From Paraspadella gotoi (Eukaryota; Chaetognatha): DNA of 64,000 nt. The notes beneath the pieces were generated by a model. The model was given only the letters and a program-made list of their open reading frames with translations, had not been told where the DNA came from and searched no databases. Of the stretch, positions 1-11,360 are shown one piece after another. The DNA lies in NCBI GenBank assembly GCA_051294375.1, contig CM119270.1, forward strand, positions 22,005,897 through 22,069,896, read 5' to 3'. A program made the translations under genes and the position numbers. Positions within the stretch are counted from its first letter, which is position 1; every line of letters begins with the position of its first letter.

Positions 1-232
1 CCTCTCTCTCTCTCTTTCTCTCTCTCCCTCGCTTTCCTTTATTTCTCTTTCTCTCTTAAACTCTCTCTCTCTCATCTTCCTCTCTCTCTCTCTCTCTCAT
101 CCACTTTACCTTCTCCCTATCTTCTCCCTCTTCCCAGCTTCGAATTATTCATCGGCGGTCGTCTTTCCACAACCGAATCTTCGGCTATAAAACATTAATC
201 AGGGTCAAGGAGGTCCATGATTTCTTTTTTGG

Positions 233-278
<46 letters not shown>

Positions 279-300
279 ATCGAGTCACAACGGGATTTGA
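1..300. repeat. CT then GA microsatellites
   Basis: CT-rich runs fill about 1-100 and a clean GA run lies at about 236-275. The unique DNA between them shows no convincing gene. Confidence 0.9.
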
Positions 301-1524
301 AAAAGTTCGCACCTTCATCGTCTTCCCTTTTAAATACAGCTCCCTCTTCTTACTCTTCCTCTCACCTCCTCCTCCTCCTCCTCTCATTTCATTGATTTAT
401 TAGGTCCTAACATCGAAGGGTAAAAAAAGGGTTAAGTTAGGTTTGCGTCCATGAGTTGAGTGATTTAGGGATGCGACTTTGTTTATCGACTTTCTGGAAT
501 AGGAAGAGTTAATGGTCAATATGGAGAGCGAAACGTGGAGAGCAGTAAGAATTTGACTGAATGAATCACTACTAGTATCATAGTTGTCATTCATTTCAAG
601 TATGACGCCGTTTCAAATAAGGCGCAGTTTGAACTGCCTATAAGGGGACAGTTTGAACTCGCCCTCTTTCTGTTCACGAAAACTCGTCTTTTTTCCTCTG
701 TTTTTTGGGGAATTCCCCCCACTATTTTTAACGGGGATCACTGTTTTGAAGCCCTCTGCCTTATCCAATGACGGGAATCCCCGCAATATTTTTGATGGGG
801 ATTAACGTTTGAAGCCCTACCCCGGTCACAAATCCACTAATCTGTTAATCATGGGGAGTTCCTTGTTTTATAAAAAAATTTTAATTAATTCTCCTGCAAT
901 GTCATTACGATCCTAATTTAAAAAAAAATAAATTTATTTTGCATTTATTTTTTTAAACCGCTAATTTTATTTATCTCTCTCTCTTTCTTACCTATTCTCT
1001 TTTTCTTTTTCTTATTGTTCATCTCTCTCTCATCTCTCTCTCTCTCTTTCTATCGCTATCTCTCTCTATTTCTTTTTTTCTATTTTCTAGCTCTTCTCCT
1101 TACTTTCTCTCTCACTCTCTCTCTCTCTTTCTACCTCTTTCTTCTTTTTTTCAATTTCATATATATCTTTCTCTCTCGTATCTAGTAGATCACGAACGAC
1201 AGAACACTTGAACATTTTTAAATAAAAAAAAATGAATTTTTATCTTTTAATTTTTCATACGCCATTAGAAATGTCAAATTTTAAAAAATGTTTTTTTTCT
1301 TATTTTTAAAAGCAGATTCGATTCCTCACTAAAAGACTATATAAGGGAAATTACCCTTTTTTTAAAAATGATTATTAAGTGCATCAAAATCAATCAATCA
1401 AATCAAGAGAGATAGAGAGAGGAAATCTTGAAAAATTCAAATAAAATGTGTTCTTGCGATGGTTTCTACTTTTAAACTCTTTCCCATTCCTACGATTCCA
1501 TCAAAAATTTAATCTCTTCTCTTT
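301..1524. other. no gene seen
   Basis: AT-rich intergenic DNA with scattered CT runs at about 970-1180. The short open frame at 400-594 (minus) has no recognisable domain or splice context. A 25-base N gap follows at 1525-1549 and ends directly in a GA run, so the gap probably hides more of the same microsatellite. Confidence 0.6.
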
Positions 1525-2160
1525 NNNNNNNNNNNNNNNNNNNNNNNNNAGAGAGAGAGAGAGAGAGAGAGAGAAAGAAAGAAAAGAGAAACAAAAAAAA
1601 GCTTGTGTTGGAAAAGTTTGAGATGAAAGCGGAAAATTGGAGTCTCACTCATCCATCAAACTTTTTCATATTCATTCATAAAGAAAACAAGCTAGATATT
1701 TTTTCAAAATGTTGCATCAATAACTTTAACATTTCCTATAAGAACCTTTATAACTTGACAAGAATCAAGATTTACATATATTTAGTCATATTATAATGTC
1801 CTATAAGAACATTTATAACTTGACAAGAATAAAGATTTACATCTATTTAGTCATATTAACATTTCCATAAGAATGTTATAAAGAATATTATTTTTTAAAT
1901 TATAAAAAAATTAATTATATTTTTATTTAATTTTTTAATTCCCATGAGTTTTTTCAGAGCTCCTCTTAAAGCCCATTGAATTTGGAAAAGGTTTATACCA
2001 CTTTATATACGACTGCATGATGGTTTCCTCAGGTGATCATGGAACTAAACCAGCTCTGAAAATGTATCCTAATCACGTGAATGCGTGAAATTAATATATT
2101 GTCGTCAGGAAAATCTATACGGCGACAAAATCATGATGGTGAAAAGGAGAGAAACTAGTA

Positions 2161-2270
<110 letters not shown>

Positions 2271-2359
2271 CAATTATAAAACATAAGTGCGAAGAAAGGC
2301 CCCTAATACTGTGTATATCTGATAGATTAATATCAAAATAATTCAGTTATTTAACAGAA

Positions 2360-2445
2360 AAAACATAAAGAGACAGACGGATGGAACGACCGACCGAAAA
2401 GTGACTTGTAGGTTTGCTTCACCAGGACGCGCGGCTCATCTTAGA
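2360..2445 (+). mobile_element. diverged fragment of hairpin-ended element
   Basis: Contains GACAGACGGATGG then GACCGACCGAAAAGTGACTT, the block that precedes the terminal hairpin in better copies at 8.2, 33.9 and 58.8 kb (there on the minus strand). The following bases are GC-rich (GGACGCGCGG) but no longer form a clean stem. An old, decayed copy. Confidence 0.45.
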
Positions 2446-2756
2446 AAACACTTAACAATTTTGACGCAAACGAAATGAGTTTTGTCGACGGTGAGAGAGG
2501 AGGGAAAAAAAAAGATAAGTGATTTAATTTTAATTTTTAAATAAAAAATACATAGTTAAATATTAATATACTTTTTACCGGATTTCCTCTTTCTGTTTGT
2601 ACAAAAAATATAATCTTTTATAGTCTAAGTTTTCGCGCAGTTACATTTCAAGAGAGGGCGTTGGTGCAAAACATTTTACAATGTGATTTTGATGGAAACA
2701 AATCGTTAAAGGGAAAATTACGATTTTTAATGGAACGAGGGAGAAAGAGAAAGAAA

Positions 2757-2890
2757 AATAGAGAGAGAGGGAGAGAGAGAGAGAATGTGAGAGAGAGAGA
2801 GATAGAGCGCCCACTCATGACCACAACTTTTAGTGGTTCACTGCCACAGTCAGTTCGATGCTGAAAAAGTCATTGAAGAGAGAAAACGAT

Positions 2891-2931
<41 letters not shown>

Positions 2932-3525
2932 GAGAAGAGAGAGAGAGAGAGAGGACAGAGAGAGAGAGAGAGAAAAAGAAAGAGAGAGAGAGAGAGATAG
3001 AGATGTGAGAGAGCAGAGAGAGAGGAGAGGAGTGTGTGAGAGAGACAGAGAGAGAGAGAATTGATTTATTGAGAAACTTTTGGGAATAATTGTGAAAACA
3101 CAGGAAACGAAATTGGGAAGGAAAAGAAAACTAAGGAGAGGAAAAGAGAGAGGAGGAAAAGAAAAATTAGAGAAGAAAGATGTAGAAAGAAAAAAAATAA
3201 AAAAAAGAAAATATAAAAAAAGAAAAGAAAAGAAAAGAAAAAAAAGAAAACTAGGGAGAGGAGAAAAAGAGAAAAGGGAAAGATAAATTAGAGAAGAAAG
3301 AAGTAAAAAGAAAAGAAAAGAAAAGAAAAGAAAAGAAAGGAAAAGAAAGGAAAAGAAAAGAAAAGAAAAGAAAAGAAAAGAAAAGAAAGAAAATAAAAGA
3401 AAACTAGGGAGAGGAGAAAAAGAGAGAAGGGAAAAAAATTAGTGAAGAAAGAAGTAAAAAAAATAAAAAAATAAAAGAAAATAAAAGAAGAGAAAAAAAG
3501 AAAAGAAACAAGTTTGAGCAAACAA
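2757..3525. repeat. purine tract: GA then AAAAG repeats
   Basis: About 300 bp of imperfect GA repeat passes into about 420 bp of AAAAG-type repeat. Long Arg/Glu/Lys frames on plus and Phe/Ser/Leu frames on minus are low-complexity artefacts. Confidence 0.95.
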
Positions 3526-3567
3526 TGTCGGATATGCCTACGATAGTTAAGTGGTAATAAGCTAACT
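3506..3567 (+). mobile_element. fragment of short MITE (family C)
   Basis: Shares the start AAGTTTGAGCAAACAATG plus the following GTCGGAT and CTACGAT blocks with 48968-49022. It also shares the start with the intact 100-bp element at 55686-55785. Only one end is present here, and it abuts the minisatellite at 3597. Confidence 0.5.
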
Positions 3568-3594
3568 TGGTCAACTTGCATAAATTTAATCAAC

Positions 3595-3945
3595 TTTGCG
3601 TTATTTGGTCAACTGGCATAATTTGGTCAACTGACATAATTTTGTCAGCTGGCATAATTTGGTCAACTACACATAATTTGGTCAACTGACATAATTTGGT
3701 TAACTGACATAATTTGTCAAACTGACATAATTTGGTCAACTAACTATAATTTTATCAACTGACTTAATTTGTTTAACTGATATAATTTGGTTAACTGACA
3801 TAATTTGGTCAACTGCATAATTTTATCACTGCATAATTGGTAATGGCATGATAATTTGGTCAAACAGGCATAATTTGGTCAACTTGCCAGAATTTGGTCA
3901 ACATGGCATAATTGGACACAACTGGCATAATTTGGTCAATCCAAT
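3595..3945 (+). repeat. 18-bp minisatellite (TTTGGTCAACTGGCATAA)
   Basis: About 18-20 imperfect tandem copies of a roughly 18-bp unit reading TTTGGTCAACTG(A/G)CATAA. Point changes and small deletions increase toward the right. A CAAT tetranucleotide run follows at about 3938-4002. Confidence 0.9.
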
Positions 3946-3970
3946 CAATCAATCAATTCAATCAATCAAC

Positions 3971-4002
<32 letters not shown>

Positions 4003-4039
4003 GAGAGAGATAGAGAGAAACTTTAAAAAATTCCATTAA

Positions 4040-4685
4040 ATGTGTCTTTTGGTTTTATAATTTGAACTCTTTTCCACTCCTACGATTTCATCAAAAAATT
4101 TATATCCAGCTTTATCACATACTCTCCTACCCACACACAAAAATAAACATAATAACTATGAGTAAATTTAAGTAAAAATACTTCAAGTAAATATGACTTT
4201 TGTTTTTTCCATTTAAACTCATTTCCACTCGCACGATTCCATCAAAACTTTATATCACACACTTTCCTACCATCATACACAATTTAAAGTCAATTGCCCT
4301 ATCCACTCATGAGCAATTGGCGTTCAATAGATAGATTTTTTTGTTTTTTCCATTTAAACCAATTTCCACTCGCACGATTCCATCGAAACTTCATATCCAT
4401 CTCAATCACACAGTTTCCTACCCACACACAAAATTTCATACCAATCCGTCCATCCAATCACGAGTAATTGGAGTTCTTTGCTAAGGGGGGACGGACGGAT
4501 GGATGGATGGACGGACGGACGGACGGACGGACGGACAGACGGAAATCATTTTTTTTGCATAATTCATCATAATTTAAGGTTCTGATATGATAATAATGAT
4601 TTACCGACAATATTTTGGGGTGGGACCGACGGACCGACAAAATGAATTATAGAGTCGGAATCTGCTGATAAGCAGATCCGACTAA
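4040..4685 (+). mobile_element. hairpin-ended element, subfamily B
   Basis: Three tandem degraded copies of a CACTCGCACGATTCCATC(A/G)AA block lie at 4075-4400. They are followed by an AATCACGAGTAATTGGAG block, a GACG microsatellite at 4488-4540 and a terminal hairpin at 4653-4683. The stem is AGTCGG-A-ATCTGCT, the loop GATA, and the return arm AGCAGAT-CCGACT. Related copies lie at 49290-49617 (plus) and 54892-55195 (minus). The order of unique DNA, internal tetranucleotide microsatellite and terminal hairpin followed by CTAA resembles non-autonomous Helitron/Helentron elements. That class call is inference, since no transposase or Rep/helicase is present. Confidence 0.65.
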
Positions 4686-5254
4686 AAACTTGAGATAAAA
4701 TTAAAACCAATTAAGATGTGAAAAATATTTGCTCTTTTTTGGACTTTGAATGGAATTAATAGTGAATCGCCTACGTTGTCTTGGAGTTTTGTCATAGGAC
4801 TATAGTTGTTTTCTTTACAGAAAATTGTCTGTGGCGAGCGTTTGCTAATCGCCACGCGTGTCTGCGTTTCTCTAGTTTGTTTCAGTAATAAAAATGTTTC
4901 CAGAACAAAGATTTATATTTGTTCAATAATAAAAGCGAACCTTAATAAAATAATCAAAGCATATAGATATTCAGATAAACAGAACATCTATATGCCTAAA
5001 CAAGCAAAAACAATAACAGTAATAACATTAATCAATAACATTAACAATGGAATAAACATTAATACTATGACAATGAAGATTTAACAGTGTAGAAGAATTC
5101 CTTTATGAGAAAGTAAGGAAATAAAAGTCATAACAATGAAAACTATAAAATTACTACTAGTGTGATCTAGTAAAATAGGAATGCTTATGATGTTCATTTG
5201 TTCTAACATGATTATACTATCATGTTATAATAATTAGCGTAATTTGAATATATC
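4684..5254. other. no gene seen
   Basis: AT-rich DNA. The frame at 4806-5084 (plus) shows no domain and a low-complexity Asn/Thr/Ile tail. Confidence 0.5.
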
Positions 5255-5257
5255 TAA

Positions 5258-5345
5258 TTTAAGCTAGTGAGATGGAGAGAAACATTAAGCCACAGGTCGT
5301 GACTAATAAGTCCCGGGATCAAATCCCAGAGATGATTTTTTTATT
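5258..5345 (+). mobile_element. tRNA-like SINE fragment
   Basis: GCTAGTGAGATGG resembles a degraded pol III A box. AAGTCCCGGGATCAAATCCC about 45 bp on resembles a T-arm/B box. The GACTAATA...AAGTCCCGGGATC arrangement recurs at 61525-61575, so this is a dispersed repeat and not a functional tRNA. Confidence 0.45.
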
Positions 5346-5639
5346 TTGACATTAATAAATTGTTTATAAAATAACTTATGTGTTAATTTAAAAACGGATT
5401 CATTTAAAATGTTAATTGGCGATTCGCCGAGACTCTTCAGCTGAGAGAGAGAAGAAACCTCGATCGAATCCTACATGTCTTCAGAGAGAGAGAGACAATG
5501 AGAGAGAGAGATAGAGATAGAGAGAATAGTAAAATAAAAATAAAAAGAGAGTGATAGAGAGATAAAGTGACAGAGTGATAAAAGTGACTGTGTAGAATTT
5601 GAAGGCACACGAGAATTCCTCTGAATCTCGCGTTCCATC

Positions 5640-6500
5640 AATGGATTCTTTCCTCCTTTTTCTCTTTTTTTATTTTTTATTTTTTATATTTTCCGATTCT
5701 TTTTGCCCCTTTTTCTTTTTTTCCATTTTCCTTTTCCCCTTTTTCCCTTTTTCGCTTTTCCTTTTTTTCCTTTTCCCCTTTTTCCCTTTTTCTCTTTTTC
5801 TCTTTTCCCTTTTTCCATTTTTCACTTTTTCTTTTTCCATTTTTTTCCATTTTTAAATTTTCCCTTTTTCTTCCCTTTCCCTTTTCTATTTTTTACCTTT
5901 TTTCCCTTTTCCCCTTCTTCCCTTTTTCCCTTTTCCCTTTTTTCCCCATTTTTTCCCTTTTCCCCCTTTCCAGTTTTACCATATTCTTTTTCCCCATTTC
6001 CTTTTTTTTCCTTTCCCCTTTTTCCTTTTACGCTTTTCCCCTTTTTCCCTTTTTTTCCCCTTTTTTCATTTTTCTTTTCCCCTTTTTCTCCTTTTCCCTT
6101 TTTCCATTTTCTATTTCCCCTTTTGCCCTTTTCCCTTTTCCAATTTTTCCCCTTTTCCCCTTTTCTCCTTTTCCAATTTTTCCTTTGCCTCTTTTTCTCT
6201 TTTTCCATTTTTCCCTTTTATTTCTTTTCCAATTTTTCCCATTTTCCATTTTTCCCTTTTTTCTTTTCCCTTTTTCCGTTTTCTCCTTTTTCACTTTTCC
6301 CTTTTCCAATTTATCCCTTTTCCCCTTTTCCCATTTTCTTCTTTTTCCATTTTTTCCTTTTTTCCTTTTCCATTTTCACTTTTCCCCTTTTTTCCCCTTT
6401 TTCCTTTTCCCCTTTTTCCATTTTTCCATTTTTTCCTTTTCCATTTTCCTTTTTCCCCTTTTCTTTTCCCTTTTTCCCTTTTTCCCTTTTCATCGATTCC
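5640..6500. repeat. T/C pyrimidine tract, TTTTTCCC type
   Basis: About 860 bp of almost pure pyrimidine built from variable TTTTTCCC and TTTTCCCC units. The 274-codon Phe/Pro/Ser frame at 5703-6527 is open because pyrimidine-only DNA contains no stop codons. It is not a gene. Confidence 0.95.
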
Positions 6501-6572
6501 TTTAATCGCACGAAAAAAGTACATTAAACTCGTAAAAGCGACGAAGAATGAGAAAGCGATTATCGCCCCTCG

Positions 6573-6642
<70 letters not shown>
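6573..6642. repeat. (CT)n microsatellite
   Basis: About 70 bp CT run with one interruption. Confidence 0.95.
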
Positions 6643-7009
6643 GGCGATGTTTTCTCCATGGAAGCTAAAGGGAGAGGGCTGGTGGTCGGGGACTGAATTA
6701 AGCGACAAGAAAGAGGAAAGGAAATTTAATACTTGAATGAAAAGCGAATAAAAATAATAATGGAAAGATCGTTAAAAAAAGTATTATTCTTTTATGACCA
6801 ACAAACACTTTTTTTATTGAATTATTAAGGCATTCGTGTACTTAAGCTAACCGATTTTTGAGGTTTAATTCATAGTTTATAATTTTCGTTGGTTATATAC
6901 AATTTGAAAATTTTAAATAGAAATATTAAGACTTTTCTTTTCAATGCTGAAGAGTTTGAAATCGAATTAAGGTTCGGACGAAATTCTAATAAAGTCTTGA
7001 TTTGATTTT

Positions 7010-7235
7010 ATCAGATGTCAAGACAAATGAAAGCGACGACAATGATGTTGATGATAATGAAAATGATGATTTTGATGATGTCATATTATGATAGTGATAA
7101 CAATTTTTACATTGGAGACAAGCATAATGTAAAAGGATGAAGGAGGAGGCCAAGACGACGACGACGACGACAACGACGACGACGATAATGACGATAACGA
7201 CGACGATGACAACAACAACAACGAGGAAAAAAATA
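7010..7235. repeat. GAT/GAC triplet repeat
   Basis: Imperfect GATGAT then GACGAC triplets. On plus this could read Asp/Asn-rich, but no splice-bounded frame stands out. Confidence 0.8.
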
Positions 7236-7328
7236 ATCATCTTTTCTTGTTCATCTTTTGTCTAAAAATATTTTACTTATTAAATATTTTACTTATTATC
7301 TCCTTCATTTTTCATTTTCGATTTAACG

Positions 7329-7372
7329 AAGTTGTGGTTGTCTTCTGGAAATAGAAGGAACATCTTACACAA
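7329..7372 (+). repeat. short dispersed repeat with small hairpin
   Basis: The block TTGTCTTCTGGAAATAGAAG, followed by GA(A/G) and CATCT..ACACAAC, recurs at 17619-17657 inside the 1.4-kb inverted-terminal element. CTTCT/AGAAG and GTTGT/ACAAC can pair around it. Confidence 0.5.
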
Positions 7373-7687
7373 CGCTAATTTAAATATATTTTCTCCTTTT
7401 GCCTAAGATTCTAATTAGAAATCGTTCTTGTGAAGAATTCATTTAGTGAAATCTCACAATATCTAAAAGGCCGAACAGAAAGGGACAGAGTGGGGAAATT
7501 GTTTAGAAATGTATGTATAATTTGTTACTGTTTTTTAAAAGTTCAATATTTCGAAACGATTTATATATTATCTTAATTATTAAGCATTTCTTCTTCCACT
7601 TTCTTTTTTTTCATTTTACTTCATCTCTTCTTTTTTTTCCCCTTTTTTTTCATTTTCTTTTGTTTGCTTTTTCGTTCGCTGCCACAG

Positions 7688-7809
7688 TGATTCGCTCCAG
7701 GACCTCGAAATATATTGCGCGAATTCATTGTTCGAAAATATTGGCAGAAAAGTTGGATGAAAAAGTATACGAAGAGGCGAGATATAAAAATCAGTGTAAT
7801 AATGATTGA
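7688..7809 (+). CDS. candidate terminal exon, unknown protein
   Basis: A pyrimidine-rich stretch ends in GCTGCCACAG, a good splice acceptor. The exon then reads in phase 1 (TG completes a codon) for 39 codons to a TGA at 7807-7809. The peptide is charged and not low-complexity: IRSRTSKYIARIHC, then SKILAEKLDEKVYEEA, then RYKNQCNND. An AATAAA signal follows at about 7875. I do not recognise the family. The longer frame upstream (from 7513) is a Phe/Leu-rich reading of the intron pyrimidine tract. No partner exon could be linked upstream, so this could be a chance frame. Confidence 0.35.
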
Positions 7810-7958
7810 CATATCGATCGACTTGTATATATAGTATATATATTTATATATATGTATATATAAACCTCAAAAAGAATAAATTAAACAAAATTATACAAAA
7901 TTAAACATTTCAAAAACTTACAATTCGTCTATTGTCTTTATTTTCTATATTTTTGTCA

Positions 7959-8144
7959 GTAGCGCCGCGAGTACTCGCGGAACAACTCTATGAGACGCTT
8001 GTCGGTGGGTCGGTCGGTCTGTCTGTCAGTTGGTCTGTCACACTTACGAAAAAAGTGCTAATAACTCAGTTAATAATTCATCAATTTTGGTTCCTATTTC
8101 ATTAATTTTTTGGAACCTCCAATCTAAGTAACTGCTTGCGCTAC
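7959..8144 (-). mobile_element. hairpin-ended element, subfamily A, copy 1
   Basis: The hairpin end is on the left: CCGCGA, loop GTAC, TCGCGG. It is followed by ACTCTATGAGA, a CGGT/CTGT microsatellite-like block, and a right terminus GCTTGCGCTAC that degenerately matches GCGGCGCAAC. It stands head-to-tail with the next copy, 12 bp away. Confidence 0.6.
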
Positions 8145-8156
8145 TTTTTGTTTTTA

Positions 8157-8422
8157 GTTGCGCCGCGATTGCTCGCGGAGCAGCTCTAAAGATTACTTTT
8201 CCATCTGTCGGTCGGTCTGTCCCCCTTATAATTCGGTTGCTCTTTTGTTAAGACAAGAAACAACTTTAAATCTAAGTCACTGCTAGCGCCGCCTTCAGGA
8301 AATCCAAAAACTATAAAGAATAAAAGACGAAATTCCGATGTAGTGCGTATCATAAATACAAATACAATGTCATATAGCCATGTGATCACAGTCATGTGAT
8401 AAGAAAGTCACTGTAGCACAAC
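8157..8422 (-). mobile_element. hairpin-ended element, subfamily A, copy 2
   Basis: Left end GTTGC-G-CCGCGA, loop TTGC, TCGCGG-A-GCAGC. Then CTCTAAAGATTACTTTT, a CGGTCGGTCTGTC block, and a GCTAGCGCCGCCTTCAGGAA block shared with 58930-58950. The right end GTAGCACAAC is the worn inverted copy of GTTGCGCCGC. Confidence 0.7.
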
Positions 8423-8559
8423 ACGTTAGATGGACCGATCTTGTTTTCTTTTCTTTTCGTCCCTATAATCCTATCTATTTATTTTCTTTTCTTTCCCTAA
8501 TCCTGTCTATTTCTTTTCTTTCCCCTAATTTTTTTCTAATTACCTCTCTTCTCTCGTAT

Positions 8560-8625
8560 TTATCATCATCATTATCATCATCATCATNNNNNNNNNNATC
8601 ATCATCATCATCATCATCATCACTA
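8560..8625. repeat. (ATC)n repeat with 10-N gap
   Basis: ATC triplets on both sides of an exact 10-base N placeholder (8588-8597). The gap most likely lies wholly within the microsatellite. Confidence 0.9.
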
Positions 8626-8891
8626 ATCGCCCTCACAGTTCATTTTCCTCCACATTTCCACGATTCGTATGCAAGAAGGAACTCTCTCCCTTTTCTGACC
8701 CCATCAAGGATCAGGCTTCAGGCATAAGGATATCAGGCATCAGGCAACAGCTATCAGCATCAGGCAACAGCTATCAAGCGATAACAACAGTGAAAAAGCA
8801 GCCAACAACTTTAACCCGCATTCCGTCCTTTCCTTTCTTGAGTTTCTTTACTGAAATAACCCTGGGTTCGCTCTTTTGCTGTTGCACTTGC

Positions 8892-8892
<1 letters not shown>

Positions 8893-8931
<39 letters not shown>

Positions 8932-8969
8932 TCTCTCTTCTCTTTCTTCTCTCTCTCTCTCTCTCATCT

Positions 8970-9010
<41 letters not shown>
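8893..9010. repeat. (CT)n microsatellite
   Basis: Three CT runs separated by a few bases. Confidence 0.95.
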
Positions 9011-9012
<2 letters not shown>

Positions 9013-9339
9013 AAAACTCTCTTCATTTTTTTATTTTGCTTCTTTTTATTTTCTCTTTCTCTTTCTTTTCTTTCTCCAATGTAACGTACTGCGTTTCTAT
9101 CCAAATTTAATTGTAAAAATTTAATATAGTTTTCTTTATTTATTTATAGTGACTGGAGTGATACGAAAAGACTTGATTAAACACCTAATTCTTTATTTGT
9201 CTTTTATCTTTTTATCAATTATTAGTTAGAAAACTACTTGACCTAAAAAATGTTCAAATTTTCTAGCAGTATATATAAATACATATAATCCGAAAACTCC
9301 GAGAAATTGTAATTAATTCGTGTTCTAATTATTATTGTA

Positions 9340-9500
9340 ACGACGACGACGACAATGACGACGACGACGACGACAGTGACAACGACGATGACAATGACGA
9401 CTACGACGTCGACGATGACGACGACAATGACGACGACGTCGACAATGACGACGCCGATGACAATGACGACGATAATAACGACGACGACCACACTTTCTGC
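9340..9500. repeat. GAC-rich triplet repeat
   Basis: About 150 bp of imperfect GAC/AAT triplets. A mirror-type GTC array lies at 9781-9865. Confidence 0.9.
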
Positions 9501-9780
9501 CTTCTTCGTTTTAATCAATATTTTCAATTTCAAAATGCATTTTTTTCTTTTCTTTCTTTATAATCTCAGATCAAGTCAACTTTGTGCTTTTCTTTCTTCC
9601 TTTGCTTTACCTTCCCTCCTTTTCTTTATCTTCTTCCTTTGCTTTACCTTCTTATCCTTTCTTTTTTCCTTTTATCCTTTTTTGTTTTTTTCCCTTTTTT
9701 CCTTTTATATTTTTCCTTATTCGTCCCTTTTTCCTTCACATTTCATTTCTCAGTTAATCAAGCGACATGTTTTCGTTTCT

Positions 9781-9866
9781 ATCGTCGTCGTCGTCGTTGT
9801 TGTTTTCGTCGTCATCGTCGTCGTCATCGCCGTCGTCGTCGTCATCGCCGTCGTCGTCGTCTTTCA
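9781..9866. repeat. (GTC)n triplet repeat
   Basis: Imperfect GTC/GTT triplets downstream of a pyrimidine tract. Confidence 0.9.
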
Positions 9867-10054
9867 AGTGTCTTGATACTTTTCATCCAGCTTAAAATTC
9901 ACACCTAATCTAATTTCACCTAGAGTCTCTCACTTAATTCACATCTCACTCTTTCATTCACAGCTCATTTACTCTCACTGTCCCTCGGTTAATTCCTATA
10001 CAGCATACTCTATACAGTATACACGTATATATTTTGATAAGGCATTAAGTGTGC

Positions 10055-10262
10055 TGAACGTAACTTCTGTGCCCCCTCAGCAGCAATGGAAGGAGTCCTG
10101 GGCTTGGAACCAGGCGAGAGGGTTTTTCAGGCCCCCACGGCGGCTTACGGCCGTCCTCATGTTTCCCACAGGGTAAGGACCGGGTTGGGATTGAACCCGG
10201 GGCGGAGATTCGAAGTCGCTTGCCAAGGAACCCAAGTCCGTTGAAGGCGAGTGACATGACGC
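10055..10262 (-). mobile_element. dispersed repeat with B-box-like motif
   Basis: The segment from TGTGCCCCCTCAGCAGCAAT through the TGGGCTTGG, CCAGGC and CAGGCCCCCA blocks recurs in reverse complement at 50530-50625, so it is an interspersed repeat. On the minus strand CCCGGGTTCAATCCCAACC carries a pol III B-box-like core, which suggests a SINE. I found no convincing A box, so the class is uncertain. Confidence 0.55.
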
Positions 10263-10279
10263 CTCTCCGGGCCCCCTTT

Positions 10280-10303
10280 GACCACGAGGCTCTAGGCTCG
10301 TGG
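10280..10303. other. short GC hairpin
   Basis: CCACGAG and CTCGTGG flank the 8-base loop GCTCTAGG, directly after the dispersed repeat. Function unknown. Confidence 0.5.
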
Positions 10304-10474
10304 GCTGACTCGTGGCCCTTGTTGTTTTTTTTAATTTGGTAGAATTAAATTACTGTTAGTATTGATACACGGAGTTGTGAACAGTGAAGACTGAAGATGG
10401 GAGAAGTTAATGAACAGTCAGTAAATCAGCTGTGCGTAAGAAGGGTAGTACGTAGTATTTCGACTAACAGGCCG

Positions 10475-10588
<114 letters not shown>

Positions 10589-10888
10589 CTCTTTTCTAGC
10601 CGTTATCTTTCAAGAAACGAGTCGTCGTCGTCGTCGTCTTCATTATCGTCGTCGTCGTCCTCCCGTCATCTGCGGTGAAGAAAAAGAACTGAAGCTTAAA
10701 ACTAATTACTTCTCCCCTCTTGCTTTTCTTCTTTCCATTTAATTCGCTTCTCTCCTTCCATCTCCTTTCGTCTTCTTCTTTTTATTTTCTTGTCCCCTTC
10801 CATCTCTCGTCTTGTTCTTTTTCTTTTGTTTTCTTCCATCTCCTTCTCTTTATTCTTCTACTTCTTCTTCTTCCAAAGAGAGACTTCT

Positions 10889-11121
10889 NNNNNNNNNNNN
10901 NNNNNNNNNNNNNNNNNNNNNNNNNNNNNNNNNNNNNNNNNNNNNNNNNNNNNNNNNNNNNNNNNNNNNNNNNNNNNNNNNNNNNNNNNNNNNNNNNNNN
11001 NNNNNNNNNNNNNNNNNNNNNNNNNNNNNNNNNNNNNNNNNNNNNNNNNNNNNNNNNNNNNNNNNNNNNNNNNNNNNNNNNNNNNNNNNNNNNNNNNNNN
11101 NNNNNNNNNNNNNNNNNNNNN
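10889..11121. other. assembly gap (233 N)
   Basis: N run entered from CT/TTC-rich DNA and left into a GA run, so it is probably an unresolved microsatellite. A second gap of 133 N lies at 11361-11493, again beside GA. Confidence 0.95.
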
Positions 11122-11140
11122 GAGAGAGAGAGAGAGAGAG

Positions 11141-11327
11141 AGTGAAGGGGCCTCTGGATAAAGATGAAAACAGCAAAAGATTAATTAAAATATTTTGAAA
11201 AAAGGAAAGAAATAATATGATGAAAAAGATTCCTTGAAATGAAGTAAAAATCAGAAAGAAGAAAAAAAGTAGAAAAGGTTTATGATTCTCATGAACGGAA
11301 GTCAAATGAGAAAAGATGGAAGGAAAA

Positions 11328-11360
<33 letters not shown>

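Noticed and set aside
3595-3945. CRISPR array
   Set aside because: Units of about 18 bp are contiguous, without unique spacers, in a eukaryotic context.
5300-5345. Functional tRNA gene
   Set aside because: Only a B-box-like core is convincing; there is no full cloverleaf, and a diverged copy exists at 61.5 kb, so it is a SINE trace.
5703-6527. 274-codon plus-strand frame
   Set aside because: Pyrimidine-only DNA has no stop codons; the product is Phe/Pro/Ser noise.
10600-10678. Ser-rich terminal exon after the CT run
   Set aside because: The acceptor is acceptable, but the frame is mostly a TCG triplet repeat and another frame is equally open to a different donor; too weak to list as a gene.
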